Shown here one piece after another: positions 31,487 to 42,000 of a stretch of 64,000 nt of DNA; within the stretch, counting starts at the first letter, position 1; each line of letters begins with the position of its first letter. Below the pieces are notes generated by a model. The model saw only the letters and a program-made list of their open reading frames with translations, was not told the origin of the DNA and did not search any database. A program made the position numbers and the translations under genes. The stretch is taken from NCBI GenBank assembly GCA_030374765.1, contig JARGXX010000129.1:682001-746000 (forward strand), in the 5' to 3' direction. Origin of the DNA: Agarophyton chilense (lineage: Eukaryota; Rhodophyta; Florideophyceae; Gracilariales; Gracilariaceae).

Positions 31487-32455
31487 ATGCTTCGGCCCGT
31501 TGTGCGTCCAAAGACTTCGCGGTTGCTATGGCTCGCTCTGATCTTAATCGTGGGTTGCTCGAGATTGAGACAGTGGTCTCTATCAGCCAGATCAGACAGT
31601 ATGTCATCGTTTGAACATGACATTTATGAGTTTGAGGCAGCACTGAAGCAGGACGGCAATGCAGGCACTCAAAGTGGTGCTTCAGTCTATCGTGTATGCC
31701 CTCAGAGCTGCGCGGCGACAAAAAGCACCCCACTACATGTTTCAAAATCGACAAGAGAACTCGCCAACATCGACAAAGTTCTGGATGCCGACGTGCTCGA
31801 TGATTCCTCACTCGACTTATTCGACCCGCCAATCCCCATCATTGGAACGGATAAAGAGCACGCGCGCAACATTTACGCAAGTGATGTTGCGATATTTCAG
31901 GCACACGTCAACATCTGGCGCGATCTCTTTCACGGCAACAGCAACTGGACATTTGTAGTGAATTGCAGAGTGACAAGCGTGGAACAAATCCTAAGGCAGC
32001 TCCTGGAGAACAAACTATGGGACCAAATGACCAGCGCACCGAACAGCGATGGCTTCGCGTGGGAAATGCTCGCGTTTGCCGTTGCCCAACCACAAGAGGC
32101 AGGAAGCAATGTTCAGCTTGAAACGGTCCACATTGCGCAACAAATTCATATCGATGACATTCATGCATACGCTCTCAGCAAGCGAGGTTCCGAGATACTG
32201 CTGTCACACACCAGGGCATTCACGCTGCCACTGCATGAGTTTCTGAGTGCGGTGCTGGCGCAAGTCACGGCACCGCGAGTAGGAAGAACACACACGACTT
32301 CAATCACACTTTCAAAGCAATGTGAAAAACGTACGAGATTTGTCGCAAGCGATTTACTGCCTTTCTATCCCCCGTTACACTGGACGTACACCATGTCGAG
32401 TTTTGCGTCACCGCGGACAGCGCCTGCTCCAGCGATGGAAAGGCATATTCCCTAG
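31487..32455 (+). CDS. Putative type II membrane protein, glycosyltransferase-25-like
   Basis: The first ATG in frame is at 31487, giving 322 residues. A short basic N-terminus precedes one hydrophobic helix (SRLLWLALILIVGC, residues ~11-24), the signal-anchor layout of Golgi glycosyltransferases. The lumenal part contains a segment resembling the GT25 family order: HVNIWRDLFHGNSNWTFVVN (compare the family's SHxxLWRxLxxxxxxxxLVLEDD), then DDIHAYALSKRGSEILL, where the family has a conserved H-x-YAxSRxGAxKLL block. The acidic EDD expected after the first block reads VNCR here, so catalysis is doubtful. A GT25 relationship is inferred; the membrane-anchored secretory character is clearer. Confidence 0.6.
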   Translation: MLRPVVRPKTSRLLWLALILIVGCSRLRQWSLSARSDSMSSFEHDIYEFEAALKQDGNAGTQSGASVYRVCPQSCAATKSTPLHVSKSTRELANIDKVLDADVLDDSSLDLFDPPIPIIGTDKEHARNIYASDVAIFQAHVNIWRDLFHGNSNWTFVVNCRVTSVEQILRQLLENKLWDQMTSAPNSDGFAWEMLAFAVAQPQEAGSNVQLETVHIAQQIHIDDIHAYALSKRGSEILLSHTRAFTLPLHEFLSAVLAQVTAPRVGRTHTTSITLSKQCEKRTRFVASDLLPFYPPLHWTYTMSSFASPRTAPAPAMERHIP

Positions 32456-32781
32456 AGAATTCCCGGACGCTACAGGCACGCCAAGCACTGAGGTCGCGGA
32501 GCAGGCAACGCAAGATGGACAACGCATTGCGAATGACAAGACATGACGTTTACTAGAATGAAAATGACTGAGTTGCTTTCATCTGGGAACTGAAAGCAAG
32601 ACTTTTAGCAAAAACAAGGGAGTAATCCCTTCTGTTCCGCAAAACGACAAACATGACAAGCGAGTTTGAACTCGAACGGGCCTATTCAAACCGACTGCAG
32701 CCCAGAACAACGAGTGCATACTCGGCTTGCCATGAACAGTCACAAATAAATACCAACTGACTCTACGCCCAGTGCGGAGGT
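32456..32781. other. Convergent 3' region
   Basis: The GT25-like gene (plus) and S-adenosylmethionine synthetase (minus) converge here. No gene seen; both polyadenylation sites are expected within these 326 bases. Confidence 0.5.
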
Positions 32782-33939
32782 TTAGAATTCAAGCTTCTTC
32801 GGCTTCTCCCAGGTGAAGTCATCATCGTCACGACCAAAGTGACCGTAGGCGGCCGTCTTAGAATAGATGGGACGGAGCAGGTCAAGGTCACGGATGATGC
32901 GGCCCGGGCGAAGGTCGAAGTTCTTCTTGACGATATCGGTAATTTCAGCGTCTGTCTTCTTGCCAGTGCCAAAGGTGTCAACAAAGATAGACAGGGGTTC
33001 GGCGATACCAATACCGTACGAAACCTGAACCAGGCAGCGGTCAGCCAAATCGGCAGCGACCACAGACTTGGCCACCCAGCGCCCAGCATAGGCAGCTGAA
33101 CGGTCGACCTTGGTGGGGTCCTTGCCGGAGAAGGCACCACCACCATGGGCTCCCCAACCACCATAGGTGTCAATGATGATTTTACGGCCAGTGAGGCCGG
33201 CATCACCTTCGGGACCACCAATGACGAAACGACCAGAAGGGTTGAGATGGTAAATGGTGTCGTCATCCAAGTACTTGTCCGGAATGACCTCCTTGATAAC
33301 CTTTTCCATAAGATCAGCGCGGATCTTTTCGTTGGACACACCTTCATCATGCTGAGTGGAAATGAGAATGGTGTGGACGCGCACCGGGGTGAGCTTACCT
33401 TCGGGCGACTTGCTGTACTCCATGGTGACCTGTGTCTTGCCGTCTGGGCGGACCCAAGGGCAGACGCCGGACTTGCGCACCTCAGTGAGGCGGAAGCCTA
33501 GCTTGTTGGCAAAGGAGGACGTGAGCGGCATGTAATCCGGTGACTCGTTGGTGGCATAGCCGAACATGATGCCCTGGTCACCGGCGCCGACGTCCTCGGC
33601 GGTACGGCCCTCGTGGACGCCCTGTGCGATGTCGGGGCTCTGGGCGTGGAGTTCGACGAGAACGCGGCAGGTCTTGTAGTCCAGACCCTTTTCCTCGGCG
33701 TCGAAGCCAATCTTCTGGATGGCGTCACGGATGACCTGCTCGTAATTGATCTTTGCCTTGGTGGTAATCTCACCAAAGCACATTACCATGCCGGTCTTCG
33801 AGGCGGTCTCACAGGCAACCTTGGACCAGGGGTCCTGCTCGAGGCAGACGTCCAAAACGGCGTCGGAGACCTGGTCACAGAGCTTATCGGGGTGACCCTC
33901 ATTGACAGACTCACTCGTGAACAAAAACGAATTGGCCAT
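32782..33939 (-). CDS. SAMS: S-adenosylmethionine synthetase (methionine adenosyltransferase)
   Basis: This enzyme makes S-adenosylmethionine from methionine and ATP in the cytosol. The 385-residue protein is full length for the family and highly conserved. Visible motifs are [20 protein letters not shown] at the N-terminus (ATP/Mg site with the GHPDK His), the hexapeptide GAGDQG (about residues 114-119), and the P-loop-like [16 protein letters not shown] (about 266-281) with the preceding GGWGAHG. It ends [20 protein letters not shown]. No targeting sequence. The gene has strong codon bias toward C/G-ending codons compared with its neighbours, as expected for a highly expressed gene. Confidence 0.98.
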   Translation of the reverse strand: MANSFLFTSESVNEGHPDKLCDQVSDAVLDVCLEQDPWSKVACETASKTGMVMCFGEITTKAKINYEQVIRDAIQKIGFDAEEKGLDYKTCRVLVELHAQSPDIAQGVHEGRTAEDVGAGDQGIMFGYATNESPDYMPLTSSFANKLGFRLTEVRKSGVCPWVRPDGKTQVTMEYSKSPEGKLTPVRVHTILISTQHDEGVSNEKIRADLMEKVIKEVIPDKYLDDDTIYHLNPSGRFVIGGPEGDAGLTGRKIIIDTYGGWGAHGGGAFSGKDPTKVDRSAAYAGRWVAKSVVAADLADRCLVQVSYGIGIAEPLSIFVDTFGTGKKTDAEITDIVKKNFDLRPGRIIRDLDLLRPIYSKTAAYGHFGRDDDDFTWEKPKKLEF

Positions 33940-35162
33940 TGTGGAATATTAGCGGCGACGACGACGACGAAAAGACCCGGAAACAGCAAAGAAAGGCGGC
34001 CGAGAGGTGAAGCTGCGAAGCGGAGGTGGGGGAGAAGTGTAGGAGGAAACGGGCGCGCTATGGGGAGCGCAGCGCACTATTTGTACGAGTGCAGCCGCTC
34101 ACACCAGAGAGCGTCTGCAAGCTCGGCGGCCGTGCACGGTGACGGCGGCGTGACCGCGAAGCGCGCGCTCCATTGGCGCAAAGCGCGCCAAGTGTCGCGC
34201 CACAGCGCCACGCCACCGTCCATTGGCGCGCCGCGCATCCGAACCGACACACATGTGGCGGCGCTGACAGCAAGCGTGACGCGGTCGCGCGCCTTGACGC
34301 TGACACTGCGCGAGCGCCGCACACGCGCGCCGTACGTCGCCATAGCCACGCACCTTACGGAAGCAGAGTGTGGCCCGCGGCTTGGTCGCGTCGGCGGACC
34401 GATGTGGCCGTCTGCGTGCGAGTGTGCGCGCTCAATTCGGCGCGGGTGACGCCGGTCGTGGTGCTGGTTGTCTCGCGTGTGCGCCACGCATGCGTTGCTT
34501 TGGACCGTTTGCTGAAGCCTTTGTTTGGTGTGGCGGTGGCGGCTTCGTCCCAAGGCGCGTCGTGTCTTGCGCCTTGCGCCAACTGTCTCGCCCCGACGGT
34601 CTTGGCGTGGGCTTTGTCCGCGGGTCCTTGTCGTCGTGACGATGGCATTCCCATCAGCCGTGTCTGAGCTTTCGCTCTGTAATCTCTCGCCGCTGTTGGG
34701 TGCGCAGCATGCCCCCGCCCATCCGCCACCCGCCACCCGCCACCCGCCTCTGTCAAGCCGTGCGCCCTCCCCTTTCTGAGTGCTTCCTCCTACGCCCTAC
34801 AAGAAAGAATTCTATTTTTGTTGAGTGTGGCTGGAATGCTTTGGGCTGCAGTGGGGTTTGATGGAGGCTATTTAGAACTACATTTCAATGCACTGCAGAG
34901 AGACTGAGGCCCGTCCGGTGTACAAACTGTGCTCAAGTTCCAGAACATGAGCTGTCGAACGTTGCATCTTCCAGCTTATATCAAGTTTTGGAATACAAAC
35001 TTGGACTGTACAACTTAAAAAGTTTTCGGAAACCCAATCTAAAATATGGGCAGCAGTCGTACGCAGAGCGGGAGGGCTGGCCGAAATTAGAAAGCACACC
35101 CCCGTTTATTTCTATTTTCTCGGTCCATTTATGACTTTGGCCAGTCAAACAATGCCATAAGC
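33940..35162. other. GC-rich promoter region passing into AT-rich DNA
   Basis: The first ~800 bases are GC-rich and open in several frames by composition only. They probably hold the promoter of the S-adenosylmethionine synthetase gene. CCGCCAC heptamers repeat at about 34,723-34,748. From ~34,800 the DNA turns AT-rich and merges into the decayed Tc1-type transposon. The 73-codon minus-strand frame at 34878-35099 has no recognised domain. Confidence 0.5.
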
Positions 35163-35856
35163 TACAGTACTATGGCCTAAATAAACGGTCACAAAATGAA
35201 AACAAAATGACTTGTTCTTTACAGAAATTAATACAAAATGGTTACCAAAACCACAAAATTAGAATAGAACAGAAGATTTTAATGACCGTTGTAATCAAAA
35301 GTTCTATGATTAAACCGACTAGAAACATTATAAAAGCTTAGTCAACTTCTTCCTTTTCCTACCAAACTTCTCATTCAGCAGCAATGGGAAGGAAATCGTT
35401 CCTGACTCCCGAAGAAAAGGGAGCAATTAACGCTTTTTTTTAAAGAAAACAATTCTTTCAACCAAAAAGCCCAAAAGACTTTTCAAAGTCATAAATTTGT
35501 ATCAATCTATCTTCAAAAGAAAGCGGATTAAAAAAAGAAGTTTAAAACCAAAAATAATCGTAAGTTATCCCAAATATAAAGCGAATGGTCTCCTCCTTTG
35601 CGAAACAGCAAAATGACAGCATTCTGCATCTCAACTAAAATACAATCTTAATTTACATGTGACTCCACGTCAGGTGTAGCAGATAATATCATCTTCCCCT
35701 AACATTAAGTATATGAAGATCAAAAAAGCACCAAAATTAACGCTCAACATCGTAAAAGCAAGGCTAAAATGGGCTCGTAAATATCATGCTTTATCTTTAG
35801 CACAATGATCTAAAGTCATATTTTCTGATAAGAAAAATTTTTAACTTGAAGGTTCT
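35163..35856 (+). mobile_element. Tc1-type transposon remnant, left part
   Basis: A TACAGTACTATGGCC sequence at 35163 looks like a Tc1 terminal end next to a TA target. At 35384 an ATG opens MGRKSFLTPEEKGAINAF, the N-terminal helix-turn-helix start of Tc1-like transposases, then breaks by frameshift. Near 35,720-35,850, in shifted frames, one reads YMKIKKAPKLT, KARLKWARKYHALSLAQ and VIFSDKKNFNL. The last contains the first catalytic Asp of the DDE triad (family pattern VLFSDESKFNL). The element is interrupted at 35856/35857 by the Ty3/gypsy insertion; the rest resumes at 47249. Many frameshifts and stops make it a fossil. Confidence 0.8.
35852..35856. other. 5-bp target-site duplication, left copy
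   Basis: GTTCT directly precedes the TGAAGAGC start of the left LTR; the same five bases follow the right LTR at 47244-47248. A 5-bp duplication is normal for Ty3/gypsy integrases. Confidence 0.92.
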
Positions 35857-36720
35857 TGAAGAGCAACGTCCTCCAGGGAGGTTCTTGGGAACTTAAGTTT
35901 TTTCCGGAGCCTCCGGCGTGCAACCTCGTTATGAGTAGGAGTAATCCGTTTCACGGCGATGGCCAGAACGCCGGTAATGCACCGGCGGGACCGGGTGCCA
36001 TACACGTGGCCGCAGCGCCCGCGCGACACGTGGCCGCCAGATTGGCCCCTTTTGTTAGACGGACATTTAGCTATTTAGGATAGACTTTATTTATTCTATT
36101 CTACGGTGACTACAGTACTTAGGCCGCCGGCCTCGCGGCCGCCGGTCCAGTAAAGTCTCCCCAACAAGGGTGATCTTGGTCTGCCAGATCTTGGCTCTGG
36201 GTCGAACCGCCTGCGCGGATATACAACTCCTTACGGAGGGATTTCCCGTGGTGCACGGCTTCGCAACCCCCTTGGACATTCAAGCAGCCTTCGTGTGTTG
36301 GGTATCTATTCCCACTTTCGTGGTTCCGCCCGTTTATACGGTTTGCTACACCCGGCAGTGCCGGCTATTCCCGAGTCTCCTCTTGCGACTCGTGGTCAAC
36401 CTCGCCCTCTTGTCTCCGTTCCCATTTTCCTTCCCTTTTCCTCCCCTTCATTGGGCAATTCCCGCTCTTGCGGCTCGCACTAACACCTGTCGTGCTCGCC
36501 ACTCTCGTGGGTTTTGCCTCCTCAGAGGATACGCGAGCACCGCTTCGGCGGATATTCATGGCTTCTTTCAGCCTCCCTGCGCCCGTCGCGACGGTTTGGC
36601 TCCGGCTTACACCCGGCATTGCGCGCCGATCCCTGGGAGGGCTCTACCGCGCCGGTTACCTCGTGAGAGGAAGATCCGGACGTCTTCGTAGGTTTTCCCC
36701 CTTGGGGGCATTGTCCTACA
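35857..36720 (+). repeat. Element 1 left (5') LTR, 864 bp
   Basis: Starts TGAAGAGCAACGTCC and ends TTGTCCTACA. It contains an inverted GC-rich motif (GGCCGCCGG...CGGCCGCCGG at ~36,121-36,148) after an AT-rich TTTATTTATTCTATTCTA block that may be the promoter core. An open frame of 173 codons on the plus strand is present in both LTRs but looks like composition only. Confidence 0.95.
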
Positions 36721-36723
36721 AAT

Positions 36724-36741
36724 TGGTCTCCCGACTTAGAA
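36724..36741 (+). other. Primer binding site, element 1
   Basis: TGGTCTCCCGACTTAGAA, three bases after the LTR end. Its complement ends in CCA and reads as a tRNA 3' end: T-stem with the invariant C61, acceptor strand TCGGGAG, discriminator A, CCA. The acceptor resembles eukaryotic tRNA-Tyr (for example yeast ...CGGGAGACCA). Confidence 0.75.
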
Positions 36742-36843
36742 GTCAAGACCGCTTGTGTCCTCTCTGAGGTTGTTTTCCGTTTAACTGGTTTTCTCCGGTC
36801 TCACTGGTTTGCTTTCTATTCTTCCGTCGAGACGGTGTGGCCA

Positions 36844-38955
36844 ATGCCAAGGAAACCGCCTAGCATGGAGCCTCCTGCAACACGCAGCTGTTCCCGCCAA
36901 AGCGGTGATGCCAGGGGCACTGATGTTCCACAGGCCCTGGCTCCAACACCCCATTCCCGGGAGATACCGGTCACCGGCACTGAAGACCCGCAGCCCGATT
37001 CCGGGTTAACGACCGTCGCAACGGTGGTTTCTCCGCCTCCGCGGTTGGTCGACCAAGCGCGGATTGTACGCTTGGAAGAGCAGCTCCGCTCCCTGCGAGC
37101 TGCTCACAATACCCTCTCGAGAGAATTCACCTCTTTACGAGGAAGCCTCGCTAACCCCCCTACGAGTGAGTTAGCCGAGGATATCCGCGTATTGCGGTCG
37201 GACGTCAATACACTACTCGAGTGTTTTGGCGCTCCGTCTTCCTTCGCAGAAGGTATGGAGAATCGCTTCGAGCGTCTCCGAAGCCGACTTGAGTCGGTCG
37301 AGAGGACGTTAACCTCGCCCGCGAACGCGGCTAGACCGGTTGTCTCTCATCGAGAGACCCAGTCGCGGAACCGGAAGAGCCGGAAGAACCGGGATTCTAA
37401 CCGTAAGCACGGACCCCCGTCCGACTCATCATCTGAGTCGGACGGTAAACCGAGTGACTCGGAGAGTTCCGATTCGTCGGTGAGGGATGACCCACAGGAT
37501 CGTTATGGGCGCTCTTCCCGCTCAAAGCGGTCCTCTGCCACCTACGGGGCCATCTGGTCGCGCCCCAAGGGTCGGCGACATCCGGGCCTCAAACCCTTGA
37601 AGCCCACCAACCCTCTGTACAGGACACTCCTGTCCTACCGGTATTACCGGCTAGAAGATTCCTCTTTAAGTCGGACACCGCGTGACACGGGTAAAGTGAA
37701 AGACTGCATCAAGCGGATGCAGCTTTCACTTCGTAACCAGTCGTTTACTGGGGATGATCCAATTCTGGTCTTGGATTTCCTACACCGCTTTGTAGCGGAA
37801 GCCGATATACTCGGAATGAACGAAGGACAAGCCTACGTGGCGCTACCCTACTTTCTACGGGGTGTCGCTGAAGATCAGTTTTTGTCGGTTCGGGGCTCGT
37901 CGCGAGCCTCCGAAGGAGGTGTGACCTGCTGGTCCGAGGCCGTGCAGTACCTCGTGCGTTCCTACGCAACCAACTCCGCGATACAAGCGGCAATACTCGC
38001 TTTGCGAGACACTCGACAACGCTCCGGCGAGCTCGAGACCGATTACTCGGTACGCCTGAATAAGGCTTTCCACCGTTGTGGTAATGTATACCCCGCTGGG
38101 GAACGCTGTACGATGTTCATCGATGGCTTGGATCCAGCCATCAAGACTCTTGTCGCCCGTTACAGGGAACAAGAGCCGAAGGTGACCTACCTTGAACTCG
38201 TACAGTTTGCCCGCGCAGAAGGAGATGCACTACGTGCACGCAATCCGGGAACCCGGTCAAAGGCCGCTAAAGCATTGCTGCTTGAGTCAGATTCTTCTTC
38301 ACCGTCATTTGCGACGGATGGCATCCCCAAACAGGGTTATGACAATATGAATGTCATCCATCACGATGGTTTATCTATTCCGACAACGGAATTACCGTCT
38401 ACGACGGATGGCTCGGTTGACTCAACCGCAAGGGACACGGAGAACGGGCAGGTCTTCTATCTAAATGACCGCCGCACTCCGGCCCCCCGTATGCCGTACT
38501 CAAACGGAATGACACGAAGTCAGCGCTCTGGATGGGTTGGAAACCGGGAACCCGGAAGATACACCGATGCTCGGAATGCCGTACCGCGAAACGCCGGAGT
38601 GACGTTGGTGTGCCACTTGTGCTACGAGCGCGGGCACACCTCCCCGCAATGCCTTTTATCGCTACGTGATATGGCGCGAGTGGTGGATAATTACGAAGCC
38701 CTCTCCCCGCAGGAGAAGGGCTCCGTGCCACTCACGTCATATCTCCGCGCGAAGACGGACTTCCCCAACGCATTGGCTCACACTCCGAATTCTCGGTACA
38801 AACCGGCTCAGCCGGCACGCGCCGCACCTGCGCCAAACCACGCTGGTGGATCTCAACCTGCTCCTGCGGTAGCTACCGTGCAACGGAATCATGCACTCGT
38901 TGCCGAGGAAGTCGGGCCTTCGCCCGACCAGGACCCTGTACAGGGAAAAGAATAG
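36844..38955 (+). CDS. gag: Gag polyprotein, element 1
   Basis: From the ATG at 36844 the frame is open for about 703 residues. It has a Pro-rich head, a coiled coil (about residues 75-165), a basic Arg/Lys/Ser region (NRKSRKNRDSNRK), and a retrotransposon-gag capsid domain (about 280-470). The capsid includes PILVLDFLHRFVAEADILGM, GGVTCWSEAVQYLVRSYATN and YSVRLNKAFHRCGNVY. A single CCHC zinc knuckle, CHLCYERGHTSPQC, lies near residue 590. Gag forms the virus-like particle and packages RNA. It is colinear with the gag of element 2 (capsid and knuckle both conserved), which helps fix the start. Unlike pol it has no internal stop. Confidence 0.9.
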   Translation: MPRKPPSMEPPATRSCSRQSGDARGTDVPQALAPTPHSREIPVTGTEDPQPDSGLTTVATVVSPPPRLVDQARIVRLEEQLRSLRAAHNTLSREFTSLRGSLANPPTSELAEDIRVLRSDVNTLLECFGAPSSFAEGMENRFERLRSRLESVERTLTSPANAARPVVSHRETQSRNRKSRKNRDSNRKHGPPSDSSSESDGKPSDSESSDSSVRDDPQDRYGRSSRSKRSSATYGAIWSRPKGRRHPGLKPLKPTNPLYRTLLSYRYYRLEDSSLSRTPRDTGKVKDCIKRMQLSLRNQSFTGDDPILVLDFLHRFVAEADILGMNEGQAYVALPYFLRGVAEDQFLSVRGSSRASEGGVTCWSEAVQYLVRSYATNSAIQAAILALRDTRQRSGELETDYSVRLNKAFHRCGNVYPAGERCTMFIDGLDPAIKTLVARYREQEPKVTYLELVQFARAEGDALRARNPGTRSKAAKALLLESDSSSPSFATDGIPKQGYDNMNVIHHDGLSIPTTELPSTTDGSVDSTARDTENGQVFYLNDRRTPAPRMPYSNGMTRSQRSGWVGNREPGRYTDARNAVPRNAGVTLVCHLCYERGHTSPQCLLSLRDMARVVDNYEALSPQEKGSVPLTSYLRAKTDFPNALAHTPNSRYKPAQPARAAPAPNHAGGSQPAPAVATVQRNHALVAEEVGPSPDQDPVQGKE

Positions 38956-39017
38956 AGGGAGTCTCTCCTTCGGGAGAAGCGTCCTCAGAGTTGAGGCTGA
39001 CGACGCCCGAGGCGCCG

Positions 39018-42000
39018 ATGCCTCGCTCCCCGGTGAAAATCCTGACAAGGAAGGACACCGCAGACGCGGACTCTGAACACTTCGGTGTGTTGCGTCGACC
39101 GTAGATACGGATTAGAAATAACCGGATCCCGGATAGAGTCTTGGTAATGACCAAGCGTAACTACAAGGTTTACGCTGACCTTGGTCTGCACACGCAGTTT
39201 ATGGTGATACATCTCACTGTCCTGGATACTGGTGCTGGGCCGAACTTTATTGTGGAATCGGTTTTACCCCCGCCATTGCGGTCCCTCATCCGTTCTGAAA
39301 CGGTACCCGACGTGTCGGACGCCAATAACAACCCGTTGAAAACGGCTGGTGTGATCGACCTGGTCGTCAGGCTAGGGCGGATGGTGGTTAAACTAACTTT
39401 TATTGTGTGCCGCTCGCTGGCCGCGCCAGTTATACTGGGATGTGACTACTGCGACAGGTTTGTCGACGCCATCCGCCCACGCCTTAAGCAGGTGGAACTT
39501 GAGGACGGATCGACCGTCCCCATTGTTCGTCAACCGCTGAAGCGGGAATCGAGGAAGCACGTTCCTCTACCTGCTGCGCAGGAACCCACACCGGCGAACT
39601 GGGATTCTACGAAGCTACGCGTTGCCTCGTCAGTAACCATACCCCCGGAGAGCCAGGTTATGGTTTCAGTCAATTCCCGTCAACACGGTCTTCGGGTTGT
39701 TCAGCCCTTGCCCTCGTTGTACGAGAAATTTCAGTTAACCGTTGCGAACGGAATCGTGCAAGTCACGCCGAATTCCCCTTTCAGGGTGTTGGTTGCCAAT
39801 CTGGGAAAGGCTCCCCAGACGCTGGCAAAGAACGAATTCATTGGGTCTGTGACGCCGCACCCGCTCGCGATGCTCCCTACAAAGGTGACGGCTGCCGAAG
39901 TACTCGGAATAACTCCCTCTACCGAGGATGGTCTTCTGGTATCCGGTGCAGAAACCTCCGGGGAGGCACAGCAGTTGGCGCTCGATAAAACCGTCAAGAC
40001 GGATGCATTTCCGACCTCGTCGGTTCCCACACCTGACACCAGGGCATAGCCTACGAGCTACGATAAGATAGACCCGATCAAGGTCCTCGAGGACCTGGAC
40101 CTGAGTCATGTACCGGTCTAACACCGGGACCGCTTACGCGGAATGCTACGCGAGTTTACCACAATTTGGGACGGCTCACTGGGTGAGATCAATACAACCG
40201 AACATCGGATAGACTTGCTACCGGACGCACGTCCGGTTGCACAACCCCCTTACAGGGCGGGACCGAAAGCTCGGGAGGAGGAAGAATTTCAGGTGGATAA
40301 GATGCTCCGTGCTGGAGTCATCGAGCCCGCCCAATCTCCTTGGGCTTCACCGGAGGTGCTGGCCGTCAAGGCTGACGGCACGTGGCGGTTTTGTGTGGAC
40401 TACCGCCGCCTCAATGCCGTCACCGTGAGGGACACCTACCCGATTCCGCGCATGGACGAGTGTATAGACTCGCTCGGGGACGCTACCGTGTTTACGGCTC
40501 TGGATGCTAACTGGGGCTACTGGCAAGTCCCAGTCCGGGAAGAGGACCGAGACAAAACCGCGTTTGTTTGCCACTCGGGTTCCTACCGCTTCAAGCGGAT
40601 GCCGTTTGGTTTAACCAATGCACTGGCCACCTTTCAAAGGGCAATAGACATACTGATGTCGCGTTTCAAGTGGCGCACGTGCCTTGTCTACTTGGACGAC
40701 ATCATTGTCTTTTCCAGAAACCTGGACGATCACCTGACCCACGTGCGGGACGTGATGACCGTACTGCGAGACGCAGGAATAACCCTCAAGTTGAGGAAGT
40801 GCGAGTTCTTCACCGACACGGTAAAGTATCTCGGGCACGTCATCCGTCCAGGACGGTTAATGATCGAACAAGTTCGTATCAAGTCCCTCTGCGAGGCGAA
40901 GGAGCCCCGTACTCAAACGGAGCTCCGATCCTTTTTAGGTCTGTTCAAAGTCTATCGACGGTTTATACAGAGTTTCTCGGATATCGCCGCTCCGCTAAAC
41001 GCGTTACTGCGGAAGGGCCACGCAGCAAAGCTTGCGCCATTTACCACCGATCAGTCGGAATCTTTTCGCTCCTTGATTAAGGCAGTTACGACAGCTCCTT
41101 GCCCAAACCTGGGCTTCCCTACTCCATCGACACCGACGCCAGCGACCACCAGGTGGGCGGCGCACTGTTCCAAACCACCCCCGAGGGGGTACGCAAACCA
41201 ATTGGCTATTGGTCCCGCACGCTGAACGTCCACGAGCGCAACTACTCGGTCTCCGAGAAGGAGTGCCTCGCAGTGGTCTGGGCGCTATCCACTCTGCGCC
41301 CATACCTCATGGGCGTTCATTTCACCGTATACACGGACCATGCCTCGTTGAGGTGGCTGCTGAACATCGGAGATCCTTCTGGCCGCTTAATGCGGTGGCG
41401 CCTCCGCTTAGCGGAATTCGACTTCGAGGTCGTCTACAAGAAGGGTGTCCAGAACACACAAGCAGACGCCCTCTCTCGATTACCTACGACAGGTGAAGCA
41501 CTTGCCGACCCGGAGGTCGACGAGATCCCGTGCTTTACCTTGGAAGGGGAAACACCGACGGAGTCGGATTGGCCCGAAACCGGGGAAGACACCATGGAAA
41601 TGGATGAGCTACTCGCAGCGCGCGAGAATGAAACACCCGTACCCGGGACCTTTGTACCCATCTCCACCGAGGAGATGATCCGAGAACAGTTCGGCGACCC
41701 GTTCTGCACGCGCATACGGGCCCGCCTAAATGGTGGAGAGGACCTCCCGTTCGAGGTAAACGACATCGGTTACCTCGTCCGGACGGTGGACCACCGATCC
41801 CAGATCGTGGTCCCCCACACCCTGCAAACCAGGGTGCTCCACCTCTCACACTACCCGACCCTCGGGGGACACTCCGGTGGGAGAAAACTTTATCTAACCC
41901 TGCGAAGGGACTTTTATTGGCCCGCTATGGCGGTTGATTGCTACGCTACGGTGCAGTTCTGCACCCAATGCGCAAAGAACCGGGTGAAACTCCGGAAGCA

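Noticed and set aside
34077..34756. Several overlapping long ORFs (up to 219 codons) on both strands
   Set aside because: GC-rich DNA opens all frames; the products are Arg/Ala/His-rich low complexity without domains. It is promoter DNA of the S-adenosylmethionine synthetase gene.
36170..36691. 173-codon plus-strand ORF inside the element 1 LTR, repeated at 46693-47214
   Set aside because: Both copies are LTR duplicates, so their agreement is not evidence of constraint. The translation is Pro/Arg/Leu-rich without domain, and the unrelated LTR of element 2 has no counterpart.
40047..40121. Stop codons between protease and RT of element 1 as programmed readthrough
   Set aside because: Two stops of different type lie 70 bases apart, and the homologous stretch of element 2 (LDLAHVPEHYRTKIRS) is open, so they are lesions.
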